The notes under the pieces were generated by a model, which saw only the letters and a list, made by a program, of their open reading frames with translations, made no database searches and was not told where the DNA came from. A stretch of DNA of 64,000 bases, taken from the NCBI GenBank assembly GCA_965112735.1, contig OZ218953.1, positions 3,472,001-3,536,000 of the forward strand, in the 5' to 3' direction. The translations under genes and the position numbers were made by a program. This document shows positions 22,001-34,268 of this stretch, piece after piece (the first letter of the stretch is position 1; every line of letters starts with the position of its first letter). This DNA comes from Phaeosaccion multiseriatum. Taxonomy: Eukaryota > Ochrophyta, other classes.

Positions 22001-25000
22001 AGAGAGGGGCGAAGAAGGATGGGGGTGGGGCTGCGGCGGACGGCGGCGATGGCGGAGGAGGAGGAGGAGGAGGAGGAGGAGGAGGAGGAGGAGGAGGAGG
22101 AGGAGGAGGAGGAGGAGGAGGAGGAGGAAGCGGAGGGCGAGCAAAGGCCCTGAAAAAGGGCAAGGGCAAGGGCAGGGGCAAAGGCAAGGCGGGCGGCGGT
22201 GGTGGTGGCGGTGGCGGCGGTGGCGGCGGTGGGGGTGCGGGCAGCGACACGAGCAGCGATGGAGCAAAGGCCTTGATGGCCAACGGGGACAAAGTCGGTG
22301 AAGGCGAAGGCCAAGGCATGGTTCAGGTGCATTCGCTGTATCCCGGCGGGGACGTGCTGAAGGCCTCTGAGCACCTCTCCAACGCCATCGCCGCGCTGAA
22401 GCTGGCCATGCTCCGCCAGGAAGCCGCCGCCGCTACCCTACAGAGGAGGAGGGCGAACAGGGAAGCACCAGGCCAAAGGGACGGTGAGAGAGGGGGAGGA
22501 GGGCCGGGGCGGCGGACACCGGGGGGGGAGGAGGTGACTGTGATTCTGCATGAGAGCACGCCGGTGGCGGTGATGCGACCAGCGGGGGGCACTCTCGAGG
22601 GGCGCGAGGAGGACGGGCAGGAGGAGGCCGAGGAGGAGGAGGGGGGGGAGGAGGAAGGGCGGAGAGAGGAAGATGCGGATGCCGCCGTGGCTCTGTTCAT
22701 GCTGTCACGCCAGCTGCTGGAGCTGCAAGTGAAGCTTGTGCACGTGGGCCTGGCGGGCCTGGGATCGGGGCATGCCGCGGTGACGGCAGAGGGAGAGGCA
22801 CTGCTGCAGGAGCCCCCGCCCTCTCCTTCCCCCTCAGGACCCTCTCAATTGGGCCCCCAGCCCCAAGCAGCCCCAGCGCCCGCGGTGGCGCTCGGAGACG
22901 CCATCAAAGAGGCGGCGGGCGGCTTGCAGGAGGTGGTGCGGCAGGTAAGGACAGGAACGATAGAGAGGCAGAGAGGGAGAAAGAGAGAGAGAGGGAGTTA
23001 AGAGAGGGAGGGCGAGAGAGAGAGGGAGGGAGGGAGAGAAAGAGAGAAGGAGAGGGAGATGAGAGAGTGAGAGAGAGGGAGGGAGGGAGAGAGACAGAGA
23101 GGGAGAGAGAGATGGAGCGGCAGATAGGGGCAGGGACTGTAGGCGGCGAGGCGGGCTGTGTGTGTGCCCTGCGCTGGGGGCCGCAGAGGTTGGGTCACCA
23201 TTGACATCGTCCCTCACCCTGCCCCTCGTCCTTTGCTCTCTCTTTCAGCTGAGTGAAGCAGACATGATGTTGGAGAGGCATGCCGCTATCGTGCGGCAGC
23301 TTCAGGAAGCAAAGCAGGCCCTGGCCGGCGCCTTCAACCCCGACTTAGATGGGAGAGTATCCCCTTCCCCTTCCCCGCCCCCTGCTCCTACTGCTCCTGC
23401 TGCGGGAGGAGGTGGCCACAGCGGCGCACGAACCAATTCTGGGGGCGGGGGCGGGGGCGAGGATGAGGACGCCAACGAGGGCGGGGAGGAGCTGCGTCAT
23501 TCCCGCCGCGAGCTGCACAGGCAGTGGGCCGACGCCCTCGCGCTGAGCGGCGACTTGTGTCGCGCTGCGGCTCTGCTACCCCCCTCTCTGCAGTACGGGG
23601 GCGCAGAGGACGGGGGAGTGTGTGATTTTGGGCCGGGCGGCAAGGCGAGCAGCGGCGAGGCAGGCAGTGCCGAGGCTGGCAAGGCAAGCAGTAGCAAGGC
23701 AGGGGCAGGCAGCGGTGGTAATGGCAGCAGCGGTGGCGAGGGAGGTGGCCGGAGGGGCAGCGGAAGGAGTCGGAGCAACCGAAACACTCCGGTGTGGGAC
23801 TCGCTGGCTCCTCTGCTGCGGTCTCTCACGCCCCCCCTGGCGCCGGAGAGCATGGACGTTTGCGAGGCGGTACACGGGAGGGTGCTGCAAGCGTTACTTT
23901 TGCACGGGGGGACAAGCAGTTGTAGTAGCAGTAGTAGCAGCAGCAGCAGCGAGCCCGAGAGGGGGGAGCAGCCGCCAAGTGAGGCCGAGAGGGGGTGCGA
24001 CGGACATGCCGAGGTCGATTGCCCGTGCCTCTGCAGTGAATGGAGGAGTAGTAGCAGCAGTAGCAGCAGCAGTAGTACTATTAGTAATAGCGCTGCCGCT
24101 TGTCAGGCCGGTGCGGATGCATGGCAAGCAGACTTGGCGGCCTACGCGAGCTACAAACACGCCCGGGGGCGGCTTCGGCAAGAGAGAGACGCACTGCGGG
24201 AAGAGGGGGTGGAGCCAGGGGGGGGGGGGGGCACGGCAGCAGCAACTCACGGTGGTGGTGAGGCAGCAAAGAGCGATGGTGGCATTGGCGGCGACTGGGG
24301 CACGGGCGGTATGCATGGGGTCTCTGCAGCAGAGGAGGGAATAGACATGTTGGAGCTGGAGCTTACCCGCAAGATAGCAGACGCGGCCAACGAAGTGGGT
24401 AAGCGCCTGGCAGCGAGAACCCGCGCTCTGCACCGGAGTAGTGCGCCCCACGGGGAGGGGAAGGAGGCCACAGGGGAGCGGAAGAAGGCCTTGCTCTGCG
24501 CGGCGAGCCTGGCTGCGGGGCTGCACTGGTTCGAGAGCAGTCTGAAGGAGTGGGAGAGCGTGGCCGACGCGCCCAACACGGCCCTTTTGCTGTGTAACTT
24601 GTCTAACATGTGCAAGCTTAGGCCAGGGGTGTGGCAGGCAGCCATGCAGCAGCAGCAGCAGCAGCAGCAACAGCAGGAGGACGACAGGGAAGAGGATGAG
24701 AAGGAGAATAAGAAGAAGCCGCAGCAGAAAGAGGACAGGGAGGAGAAGAAGCAACAGCAGGAGGAGGAGGAGGAGGAGGAGGAGGAGGAGGAGGAGGCGA
24801 GGGGAGTGGAGAGGGAGGGCTTGACGACAAGGCCCAAGAGTGGACAAGATGCTTTGCTGCGGGAACTGACCGTGTCAGCATTCGAACACGCCGTGGCCTT
24901 GTGCGAGAGGGCGCACGACAAAGTGTTGTTCCAGAGGGAGCTGCACCCCGCGGCGTGGGACGGGGTCAGCGCTGAGCTAGCCATGACCTACCTCGCACAT

Positions 25001-25780
25001 GGTGTGTGGAGTAGACAGAGGGAGAAGGAGCTGGGTGAGGGAGGGGGAGGGGGGGGGAGAGAAGGAGGAGGAGGAGGAGGAGGAGGAGGAGGCGGAGGAG
25101 CAGCAGAGCTGCTCGAAAAGGCCCTCCGGATCTACTCCACCCTGGGCAACAGTCGCCAGGCCGCCGCGACGCACTACCAACTGGGCCTGCTGCATTCCGA
25201 CAGAGCGCGCCGCTCCTGCTCCCTGCGGCTGCTGCCCAAGGTGCGACTGAGTGCCAAGAGCGCTGTGCTGCATCTGGAGGCGGCGGAGGCCTTCTTCGGC
25301 AAGTACGAGCGGGGCTCTACGGCGGTGTTGGTGGGCCTCGCGCAGGCGGATGTGTTCCTGGACTCGGCGGAGGCGCTTGGCGGGGGCGGGGTGGTGGAGG
25401 AGGCAGCCGTCAAGAGCCTGCTTAGGGCCCTCAGCGCAGTGGTGCTATCCCCCGGCCCGGCCTCCACCCCAGCCCCCATGTCGACTGCAGAAACCACCAC
25501 CGCCAGCAGCAACAGCAGCAGTGTGAGCGTGAGTGAGGGCACCCTTCGCCTGCTCGATCGCCTGCGGGGAAGGCTCATGGATGCACTCAAAGCGGCCCTC
25601 AGGGCGGGCAAGCAGAGCGAGCAGAGCGAACAGAGCGTGAAGGGAGGGGGGGGCGGTAGCAGCAGCGCGCCGCTGGGGCGACTCAAGGCTGCGTACAGAG
25701 AGTGCCTGGCGTGTCCTGACACCCCCTCGCTGCCCGCCCTGCAGCATCTAGAGGTGCGCCTCAGAGCCAGCCTTGAATAG
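19044..25780 (+). CDS. EDRF1 (erythroid differentiation-related factor 1)-like protein
   Basis: Five exons (19044-19118, 19616-20037, 20200-21450, 21564-22944, 23249-25780) give 1886 aa. EDRF1 proteins are large and tetratricopeptide-like, conserved from protists to animals; the human one affects globin expression, but the general role is unknown. Homologous blocks, in order, are VGFHRVGRTLVVDGD, SFWRHSPYEVGGVKLL, RVSVKVHDEEETLELCTTLD followed by YYLENVMENIPEL, VRTEDIPYL, MLMRFLQENCSREGG, TYLLHREAGGRHVQLFDVG, HWFESSLKEWESVADAPNTA with LLLCNLSNMCKLRP, and RELHPAAWDGVSAELAMTYL. Long Gly (GGA repeats, 22049-22130), Ser, Gln and Glu runs are inserted between blocks. The start at 19044 is chosen for its GCCATGGCG context; upstream in-frame ATGs exist. 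Confidence 0.85.
22049..22130. repeat. (GGA)n trinucleotide run encoding polyglycine
   Basis: Nearly pure GGA repeat inside exon 4 of the EDRF1-like gene, translated as more than 25 glycines. A second Gly run from mixed GGN codons follows at 22194-22239. Confidence 0.9.
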
Positions 25781-25859
25781 AGACTGTACATTGTAAGTGC
25801 TGTACAACTTGTGCATGGGGATTAACGGGTGCGGGGTTTCCTTGCTTTTTGCCTTTACA

Positions 25860-25865
25860 AATAAA
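25860..25865 (+). terminator. AATAAA polyadenylation signal
   Basis: AATAAA 80 bp after the EDRF1-like stop codon, followed by T- and TG-containing sequence; it fits as the poly(A) signal of that gene. Confidence 0.6.
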
Positions 25866-26120
25866 GTCTTCTGTTAAGTTACTATTAATTTTGTAATACA
25901 TGTACAAATGAACCGCTATGACTCTACCCTCCTCCCCTCCTGGGCCTATTAAAGACACAAGAAGTTAACTGAACATGCCTTCCTTGAATGAAGCAGACTC
26001 GTTCAGCACGCGCAGCCCCTCCCTAGCCGTGCCATGTACCCGTATCCCGGCTCGGAAGTCTCCTCCCCCCCCCCCCCCGTCCTCCCCCTTCCTCCCCCTT
26101 CCTGACTCCCCCTCGGCTAC

Positions 26121-29100
26121 TCAGTGGCGAGCGGGGGCGGCGATGCTAGTCATCCAGTCCAGCCCCCCGCCGGCTCCAACATCCCCCCGCTCGACATCGG
26201 CGCTGCCTGCTGGAGCGGCTGCCATTTTGATCCAATCGGGCGCCGCATTGGGGTCATCGTGGACCGACATCCGCCGGACATCCTCCTTGAGCGGGGGCAG
26301 CGCAGCGGGAGCGGCCTCCTCCTTCTTCCCTTTCTTCTTCTTCTTCTTGTCCTTCTTGCTCTTCTTGTCCGCGCTATTAGCCCCGATGGGAGACGTTAGT
26401 CTGTCTCGGACGCGGCTGGTGAAGGAGGGGACTGCATCGGTGCTACTCGGGCCCGTTAGAAGGGCCTTGTCGCCTCCTTCCTTGCCCGCCGCTGCCTTGC
26501 CCCCTATGAGGCGCGGTCGCACGAGGCGAATCTTCGGCAAGTAGTCCGCTAGAGCAGCGCTGCCCCCCTCCGCGGGCGCCTTTCCTCCCGTGAGGTCTGG
26601 CTTTCCGTAGGTGGCGCCTCCGATGCCAACGCCCGTGAGCTGCTCTGGCTGAACCTTGCCACTCGTCCCTTCCTTGCCTCCCTTGAAGCAGCACCTGTAG
26701 GCCAGCGCGAGTACTCCCAGACCCCCCACCACCATGCAAATCTGCACCCACAGCTTGTCGCGCCACCATGTACTGTCCGACTGGGGCAGCTCCATCAGCT
26801 CGATGGCAGGGTCGTAGAAGATGGTGCCGTTGCTGCTCGGTAGGCGCACCACGAAGGCAGACGAGCCTGCCCCTTCCTCCGCCCCACTGGCAGTCGCGTC
26901 CGGCTCCACGAGAGACACCTCCGCCGCTGCCCAGCCTCCCTCCGAGGTGTGGGCCCACTCCGACATTACCACCGTCACGCCGAGCGCACTAGAGGCCATG
27001 TCGAAGGACTGCCCACTGCTAAGGCCACTGCTGTCTGGACTGCTGGCTGTACTGGCTGTGCTGGCGGCGCTGTCTACCGTGGCGGTAAGAGCGGAGGCCC
27101 CCTCCGGCCCGCTGACGAGAGCAGTGACCTCGAGGAAGCCCCCGTCCATTCCGCAGGCCGCAAAGTCGCAGAAGGGCCACCCCTCGACCGTGAGGCCCAG
27201 CTTGAGTGTACCTTCCCCCACGGCGAGGGCCTCCCCTCCCTGACCCTCCCCCTCCGGCCCGTTGCTCACGCTGCCCGCTTCTTGGAAGACGTACATGTCT
27301 AGCACGACCTTTGCCGTTCCTCCGGGCAGCACGGCGGAGGCTGTGAAGTTGCAGTTGACCGCCGCCACCCCTCCCAAGCGCACCGCGTCAGTATCTCCCT
27401 TGGTGAAGTTTAAGGTGGTGAGGTCGATGGTGTGTGCGTCGGCTACGGAGGTGGGTAGCGCTGCCCCCTCCGTGTCGAGCTCTCTCAGGAGGGACACGCT
27501 GAAGGCTACCCCGCCGAGGGACGCGTCTTCGGTGGCGAGGCTGATGACGCCTCCCTCCTCCTCGTAGCTCACCTCGCGGCTGCTGTAGTCGTACACTTTC
27601 ACTAGGAGGGAGGGACGGAGGGACGGAGGGACGGACGGAAGGAGGACCGACGGACCGACGGACCGACGAACAAGAACGCAGCAAGGCAGCGAGGCAACGG
27701 GGAGGAGCAGCGAGGGGGGGGAAGGGTGCTTTGTGTCAGAGCCGATAAAGAGGAGCGGTCCAGGACCGTGGAGCGGAGGAGCGCAGGGCGGGCTTCGTCT
27801 CTTTCTCTCTCTCTTCTCTCTCCCTCTTTGCCCTCCCGCTCTTCTCCCTCTCTCTCCCTACTGCTCTCTCTCTCTTTCCCTCCTTCTCCCTCTCTCGCGT
27901 GCTCCCCGTTCCCCTGCCCAGCCCGGCTGCACGCACTCACCCGCGGACGTGGAAGCTCCTGAGCTTGGATCCTCCTCGTCGTTCTCGTCGTCGTCATTAT
28001 CCCAGAAGTCAGTGGTGGGGAGCGGGCCGGGCGTCGGGGCCGGCGAGCCCCACTCCAAGCCGAGGGAGCCGGAGATGAGGTAGGCAGAGGCGCCGTCTCC
28101 GGACACCCCCGCGCTGTCGTCGAACGATCCCACCACCAAATCTGCATGCATTCAACAGGAAGGAAGGCGCGGAGTGAATCAATTGAGTCGAGGAGGGGAG
28201 ATGGATAGTTGAGCCAGTTTGGGGGGTGCACAGCAGCTGGGGGCAAGTGACGGTGCGGGTGCGGTCAGATGAAAAGAGAGGAAGAGAGTGAGGGAGGGAG
28301 GGAAGGAGGCGGACTTTGCCTGGCCAGAGTATGCCTATGTCGACTTGGTCACCACCCCTCTCCCCCAACCACTTAGGGAAGTGCCTCACCGTCAAAGCCG
28401 TCCCCATCCACGTCCCCCGCCCCGTGAACGCTGTAACCGAAAAAGTGATCTTGCCCCTCCCCGTACAGGGCAAAGCCGTCCGTCCCGTCGAGGTCCTCCG
28501 TCGCCACCTGGGCAGGCAGGCCACACGGAGAGGGGGGGAGAGGTGCAGAGAGGAGCAGAGATGCAGACGAGCAGAGGAGGAGAGGGGAGGAGAGGAGGAA
28601 AGGGGGTGAGGAGAGGAGAGGAGGAGAGGGGAGGAGAGGATCACTCGCGCACGAGAGCGAGGAGAGGGAACATCGCCGGGCAGGCGACATGCCACACGCC
28701 AACACCACACGCCAACGCCGCTCTGATACGCCCGCACACTCCGACGCGGTCCCACGCACGCACGCACGCACATACCTTGGCTATGTTGTCCCTGGTGCCG
28801 AGAACGACGTACACGGCTCCCGTGGCGGTGGCGGTGTGATTTCCGCCCTCCTGCTCGGCCTGCACGGCGCCGATGACGACATCCGCCAGCCCGTCTCCAT
28901 TCACGTCCCCCGCGGGCCCCACGCTCCACCCCGCGTAGTCGGAGGCGTCCGCTCCGGTCACGAGCAGTCCGTTGCGACCGTTGAGGGCCTCTAGAGACAT
29001 GTCTGCCTCTGTGGAATCCGCGTCGTCGCCAAAGATAATGTAGGCCTCCCCCGCGGCCCCATTGGAGTGGCTGCTGGACGCTGGCGTGGCGAGGTGCGCG

Positions 29101-30823
29101 GCCACGACAAAGTCTGCGAGGCCGTCTCCGTTGAAGTCGCCGAGATCGCTCACGGAGAATCCCAGCATGTCGTTGACCTGTGGAGTGGAGGGGAGTGATG
29201 GAGCGCCGTGGGGAGGGGGGTCAGCTCTTGCGTGAGGGTGTGCCGCGTGTGTGGGAAGACGGGTCAAGCGGGAGCAGGGGAGGGTGGGGCGTATGTGCTG
29301 TCTGCGCAGGAGGCAATAGGAGAAGGCGAGGCGTCGCGCTCGCTAATTGCTCCACCCAGCCGCACGCACACACGCGTACCTCCTTTCCGTGAAGGGCGAA
29401 GCCGCGCGTCCCGTCCATGAGGTTGCTAACTTTGAAGGCCCTGCTCCACGAGGAGGCTCCGTACAGCACGTACGCCCGGCCGGAGTCGTCATTGGCGTGA
29501 GGGGCACCGATGATGATGTCGTCGAGGCTGGGCAGTGGGCAGAAGAGGGATGGATGGAAGCCATCAGCAGGGCAGGCAAGATGGGGCGGGGGAGAAGGCA
29601 GGGGCTGAGAGGTGGGAGGCGTGGTGGGGTCTCTTACAGTGGCGCTGTGGCAGCAAGCCCCAGATAGACGATGGACAAGAAGGTCTCTCTCTCTCTCTCT
29701 GGTGCCGTCGGAGCCGTGTCGCCAGCCATGTGTCCGAGCAGAACCCCCCACCCTCCTTCAACCCTCCTGCTCTCTTTGCAAGCAACATCCTTCACTAACC
29801 CTCACTCCAGCAGCTTATGTATTGTGAAGGAAACTAAACAAGGACTCCCCCCTCTCTATGTGTGGCACTTGTTGCGTCCCGCTCACCCTCTGCTATGGCC
29901 GCACCGCACACACGGACTGCTTGCACTTACTCACGCACTCACCCGTCTCCGTTGATGTCACCCCCCGTGCTAACGCTCCACCCCATGTAGTCGTCCCTGG
30001 CCTCGCCTAGGACGAGGAAGCCGTTGTCCCCGTCCAAGGCCTGTGCAGACAGCCCCACTTCTCCTGCGCGGCTGCCGGTGGAGGCCCCGAAGACTACGTA
30101 CACCTCTCCCGCCCGACTGCGCCCGCCGGGGTCTGCCCCATAGGCCCCAATCACCACGTCCCCAAGCCCGTCTCCGTTCACGTCGCCCGCGCCTGCCACT
30201 GAGAAGCCTGCGCTGTCTCCGTTGTCGATGCCCTCCACAATGAGGCCCTGCGCCGCCGTGAGCTCTGTGAGGTTGAGCTGGGGGGCGAAGGAGGCCGCCC
30301 CGTAGACCACGTAGGCTTGTCCGATGCTATCACTGTGCGTTTCGGAGGCGCCAATGACAATGTCCGACAGCCCGTCTCCATTAAAGTCTCCGGCACAGCT
30401 CACAGAGGCGCCTGTGAGGTCTCCGTCATTAATGCCCACCACCCGGAAGCCGTTGCTCCCATCCAGCTCGCCCAACTCCATCGCACCCATCGTGTCGCTG
30501 CCGCCAAACACCACAAAAGCCTGCCCCTTGCTCGATCCTGCTGCCTGAGAAGCGCCCAACAGAATGTCGCTGAAGCCATCCCCGTTCACGTCGCAGGAAC
30601 CCCCCACGGACACACCCAAGCCGTCGGTACTGTGGATCGCAGTGAACGCGAAGGCCCCCACGTCCTCCGACAGAGTAGCGCTGGAGGGATAGTTAAACAA
30701 GCCCTCAGCCCCTCCAATGAACCAGGCACTGGGGGAATGTCCATCCTGTAAGAAAGAAGGCCAGTGAAGGCCCGAGAAAAGCAGCAGGAACGGGGCCAAG
30801 CGCGGCGTTGCTCCTGTGCGCAT
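26121..30823 (-). CDS. integrin-alpha-like FG-GAP repeat, single-pass membrane protein
   Basis: Six exons (29943-30823, 29380-29527, 28776-29177, 28390-28507, 27941-28141, 26121-27601) give 1076 aa. A signal peptide (APFLLLFSGL) is followed by seven FG-GAP repeats. Each carries a Ca2+ loop of the DxNGDGxxD type: DVNGDGFSD, DFNGDGLSD, DVNGDGLGD, DINGDGLDD, DFNGDGLAD, DVNGDGLAD and DVDGDGFDD. Seven blades is the integrin-alpha propeller number. An acidic linker (FWDNDDDENDEED), a 280-residue probably beta-rich region, and one hydrophobic span near residue 870 (WVQICMVVGGLGVLALAY) come next. The tail of about 190 residues starts RCCFKGGKEG and includes a Lys-rich block. It is probably a cell-surface protein binding an extracellular ligand. 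No integrin beta gene is in the window, and a true GFFKR motif is absent. Confidence 0.88.
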
Positions 30824-31494
30824 GGTGTCTCACTCTACCCGGTGAGGCCACGTGCAGTGCGCGACAAGAAGATTAGGAGGCGTCTTCACCCTCCATGCGT
30901 TTCAATAAAATATAAAAAGCCTCTGCACAAGGGAGCACCGGGTTAGAAGAGGGCGTTCCCCTTTCCTCCTTTCCTTTCCTCCCTCCGGCTCGTGTTCTCC
31001 TCCACCCCTCTTCCGTCCAAAACTGCCGATCCTCGCTGCCGGGCCACTCAAGCTCTTGCTGTTGCTCTTCCTCCTCCTGTGCTGGGATGGGATGGGATCA
31101 ATAGCCAGCTTAGCTCTTGGAGGGCAAAGAAACGCCCAATTTTTCTGTAACGTTCCAAGTGGAAACTCAAATTATACTTTCTCCTGCCCTTCCCAACTTG
31201 CATTTCCTTCCCCCCTTCTTTTGATTCCTCTTCCGTACAGGGTTTTCCCTAAGTCTAGTCTACCATTGCCTTCTACAGTAATCCATCTGCGTGCCTCTCC
31301 CTGCCTGCCCCCCGACCAGACAGCTGACAGATCGAGAGCGCGAGTCCCTGCCCTGCCGAGCCGCCCAGCTTTGTGCACACGGCAAAAGCCACAGTCCCAA
31401 TGGGCGGGGGCGCGTCTCTGTTGATGTGGCACATACGCCGAGCTGGGGGCATGTGTCCGAGTGGCGCTGCTTTTTCTGCTGCCACTGCTGCCAC
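30824..31494. other. intergenic, 5' of FG-GAP gene and 3' of DHHC gene 2
   Basis: C/T-rich on the plus strand. A plus-strand AATAAA at 30904-30909 has no matching gene. Short open frames here show no recognisable protein. Confidence 0.4.
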
Positions 31495-34231
31495 TCATGC
31501 TGGTACCCCTCCTGCTGCTTCTCCTGCTTCTCCTCCGACTGCTCCTGCTGCTGGCGCTGCTGCTTTTGGTGAGGTAGGCAGGTGCGCATCATCCGCCTCC
31601 TTCGTCTCCTCGCCCCCCTGCCCCCCCCCTGCCTCTAGCTGCTGTATCGCCAACTGCTCCTGGCTGGACAGGGGCATCCCGTCTCCTCCCAGCTTGTCCG
31701 AGAAGTTCGGCAAGCGTGACGGGGGGATGGCGCCGCAGAGGGCCGTGATCCAGTTGCGCAACCAGCCCTTGTCGTAGGGGTTAGGGTCGTCGATGTATAC
31801 ACCGCGCACCTGGGGGGGGGCAGCACGCACGCACACACGCACACACGCACACACGCACACACGGACATACGCAAGCCCCTCCTATCGTCAGATCTGCACG
31901 CTCGACTTGCCTCGGGAGGGTGTAAGGCGGGGAGGGAAGCTTTGGATCCAGCCCCTCTCTTCTCAGCTCTCTTCTGAGAGCAGGGTACCAAGGGCACTTG
32001 CCCAATCGGGTGTTGGGCATTCAGCACGGGGGCATGGGACCCAACTGCACTCACCCGCTCGTTGGTGGTCTGTCCCACCGCCAAGATGAAGGCGTGGTAC
32101 ACGAACAAGCTGTCAGGCCAGGCCAGGCCAAGGCGAGGAGATGCGATGGGGTAGGCATATGGGCAGAGGGCGGGCAGCAGACACACAACAACAGGCTTAG
32201 AAAAGGAGCGCAGCACCAAGCGGGGCCCAGACACAGCACACAGCACGTGCAAGGCACCAGAGGAGGCGCTGTGCGAGGTCAGCGTCCCTACCCGTCCCTC
32301 CTCGTGCCCAGTGCATATGTTAACTCTTACGTAATCATGGCCCATGTCATGAAGGCGGCTGCCAGACCCACGAGCAAGGCGATGGGCTGCTTTGCCACAG
32401 CCACGAGCACCGCAGCGCCCGAGTGGTGGTGTGTGCTTGGAACCTGCAGGGGGGGGCATGCACCAGTGGGAGAGGGGTGCGAGGCGGCGGGGGCGTCACG
32501 GGGTTGCAGGAAGGCAGCGGGTGGTGGGGACGTCCTCTGGAGCCGGCCACGTTCGACTGCCCTGCCCTCCCCTCCCCTCCCCTCCCCTCCCCTCCCCTCC
32601 CCTCCCGCGCACCTGGAGCATCCTCATCTGAGTGGTCCTTACGAGCAGCAGCAAGCACATGCCCGTCGCCAGGGCCGTGTAGAGCAACAACACCACCACG
32701 AAGGCCACGAAGTACCGGTAGTTGCGCGCACCCACGCACCTGCAGAGAGGGGGGGAAAGGGGGAGAGGAGGGGAGGGGCAGGGAGGCGCAGGGGCAGTGT
32801 ACACGCGGGATGGGATTACGCGCACAGCAACGCGACACGAGGGATGACATTCGCAAACGCAGCCAACAGCCGAGCTCAAGTCGAGTACTACAGGGGAAGC
32901 AAGTCGACGCGGAGGGAGGGGGGTTTGTGGCGGAGCTCCATGTATGGGGACGGAAGGGGGTAGAGCAGAGAAAAACGGCACCACCGAACCGAAGAGCCAC
33001 AATCAACAAGTACAAGCACACGCAAGAGGAACTTCGTTGTAGCGCCTTACGTGCCGACCCTGAGGAGGAGGAGGGGGGGGGAGGGGCAGGAAGGAGGGAG
33101 AGCGGGGGAGAGGACGGAGAGGGGCACGGGGTAAGGGGCACACGGCAAGGCAAGACAAGGCAAGGCAAGGCAAGAAATAGACGCCACACTCGAGAACATG
33201 TACCGCCTTCCCCTTCTCGGGCACTGCGCTGACCGGAATTGCCCACAGCCGCCCAATCAATCAACCACGGCTGTCTGACTGCTGACTGGACTGCTCACTG
33301 GCTGCTGACCGACGGCCCACTGACTGCTGACCGACTGACTAACTGCTGCGTTTCCACGGCGTACCATGGGCAGTGGTGGTCGAAGACCTCTACGCAGTTG
33401 TTGCACGAGTGGCAGTGCTTGGACCGTGGGGGGCGGAACAGGTTGCACGTCGGGCCTGGGGAAGAGAGAGAAGGGAGGAGGGTGGAGAGGAGGGAGGAAG
33501 GGGCAGGGACAAGGCAGCAGGGCGTAGACAAAGGGGGGGGGGGGAGGGGGCGAGGAGCGCCAGCGTGAGACGCACCACTCACTCCCGTGCACGCGTAGGG
33601 CATCCGTTCTTTGCTCGCAAGAGGAAAAGAGCGAAGGCTGGGGATGGTCTTTGGGTATACGGGTAAAGGCGTGAGACAGTCATACTCACAGTACTTGTAG
33701 CCGTGTAGTCCCAGGGGCAAACCCGGAGGAGGCTCGGCCTGTACAGCGAGCGCCAGCGGACAAAGGTCGAGAGGAGAGAGCGTGAGGAGGGCGTAGGGGG
33801 GGTCCAGGGTCAGGTGGGGGCGGGGAGAAGGGAGAAGGGGCGAGGGGCGAGGAGCACTGTGACGAGCACACCAATCCCACTGCCTTGCTGACGGACTGAC
33901 CGTCTTTCTGCCTGATTGACCGCCCAACTGACTGACTGACTGACTGCTTGCCTTACTGACTGACTGACCCACTGACCTTCGTGTGGGCGGGGTTGGGCGG
34001 AATGATGCCCGGGTCTGAGAGAGCGCACCGCCACAGCAGCACCATCGCCATACAGCCCAGCACCAGCAGTGCCAAAGTGAAGAGAGTGCGTTCTGACCCC
34101 GTCGGAAGCCGCAGCCCCACCGCAGGCACGAGCAAGAGCAGGCTCCCTGAGACCGGGGGCCGAGGGAGGGCCGAGAGGGAGCGGCGATAGGGAGAGAGAG
34201 AGGAGGCAGACAAGGTAGACAAGGCAGACAT

Positions 34232-34268
<37 letters not shown>

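Noticed and set aside
21502-22374. Long minus-strand open frame opposite the EDRF1-like gene
   Set aside because: It is the complement of GGA/GGC-rich coding sequence and translates to Ser/Pro/Leu runs without domains; the plus-strand frame carries the conserved EDRF1 blocks.
23894-24847. 317-codon minus-strand frame with poly-Leu
   Set aside because: Leu and Cys runs are the antisense reading of the CAG/GAG/AGC repeats of EDRF1-like exon 5.
33220-33256. Candidate 9-12 bp microexon (GGCAAT on the minus strand) to supply the missing VGN in DHHC gene 2
   Set aside because: No AG acceptor immediately upstream, and the phases do not match both flanking exons.
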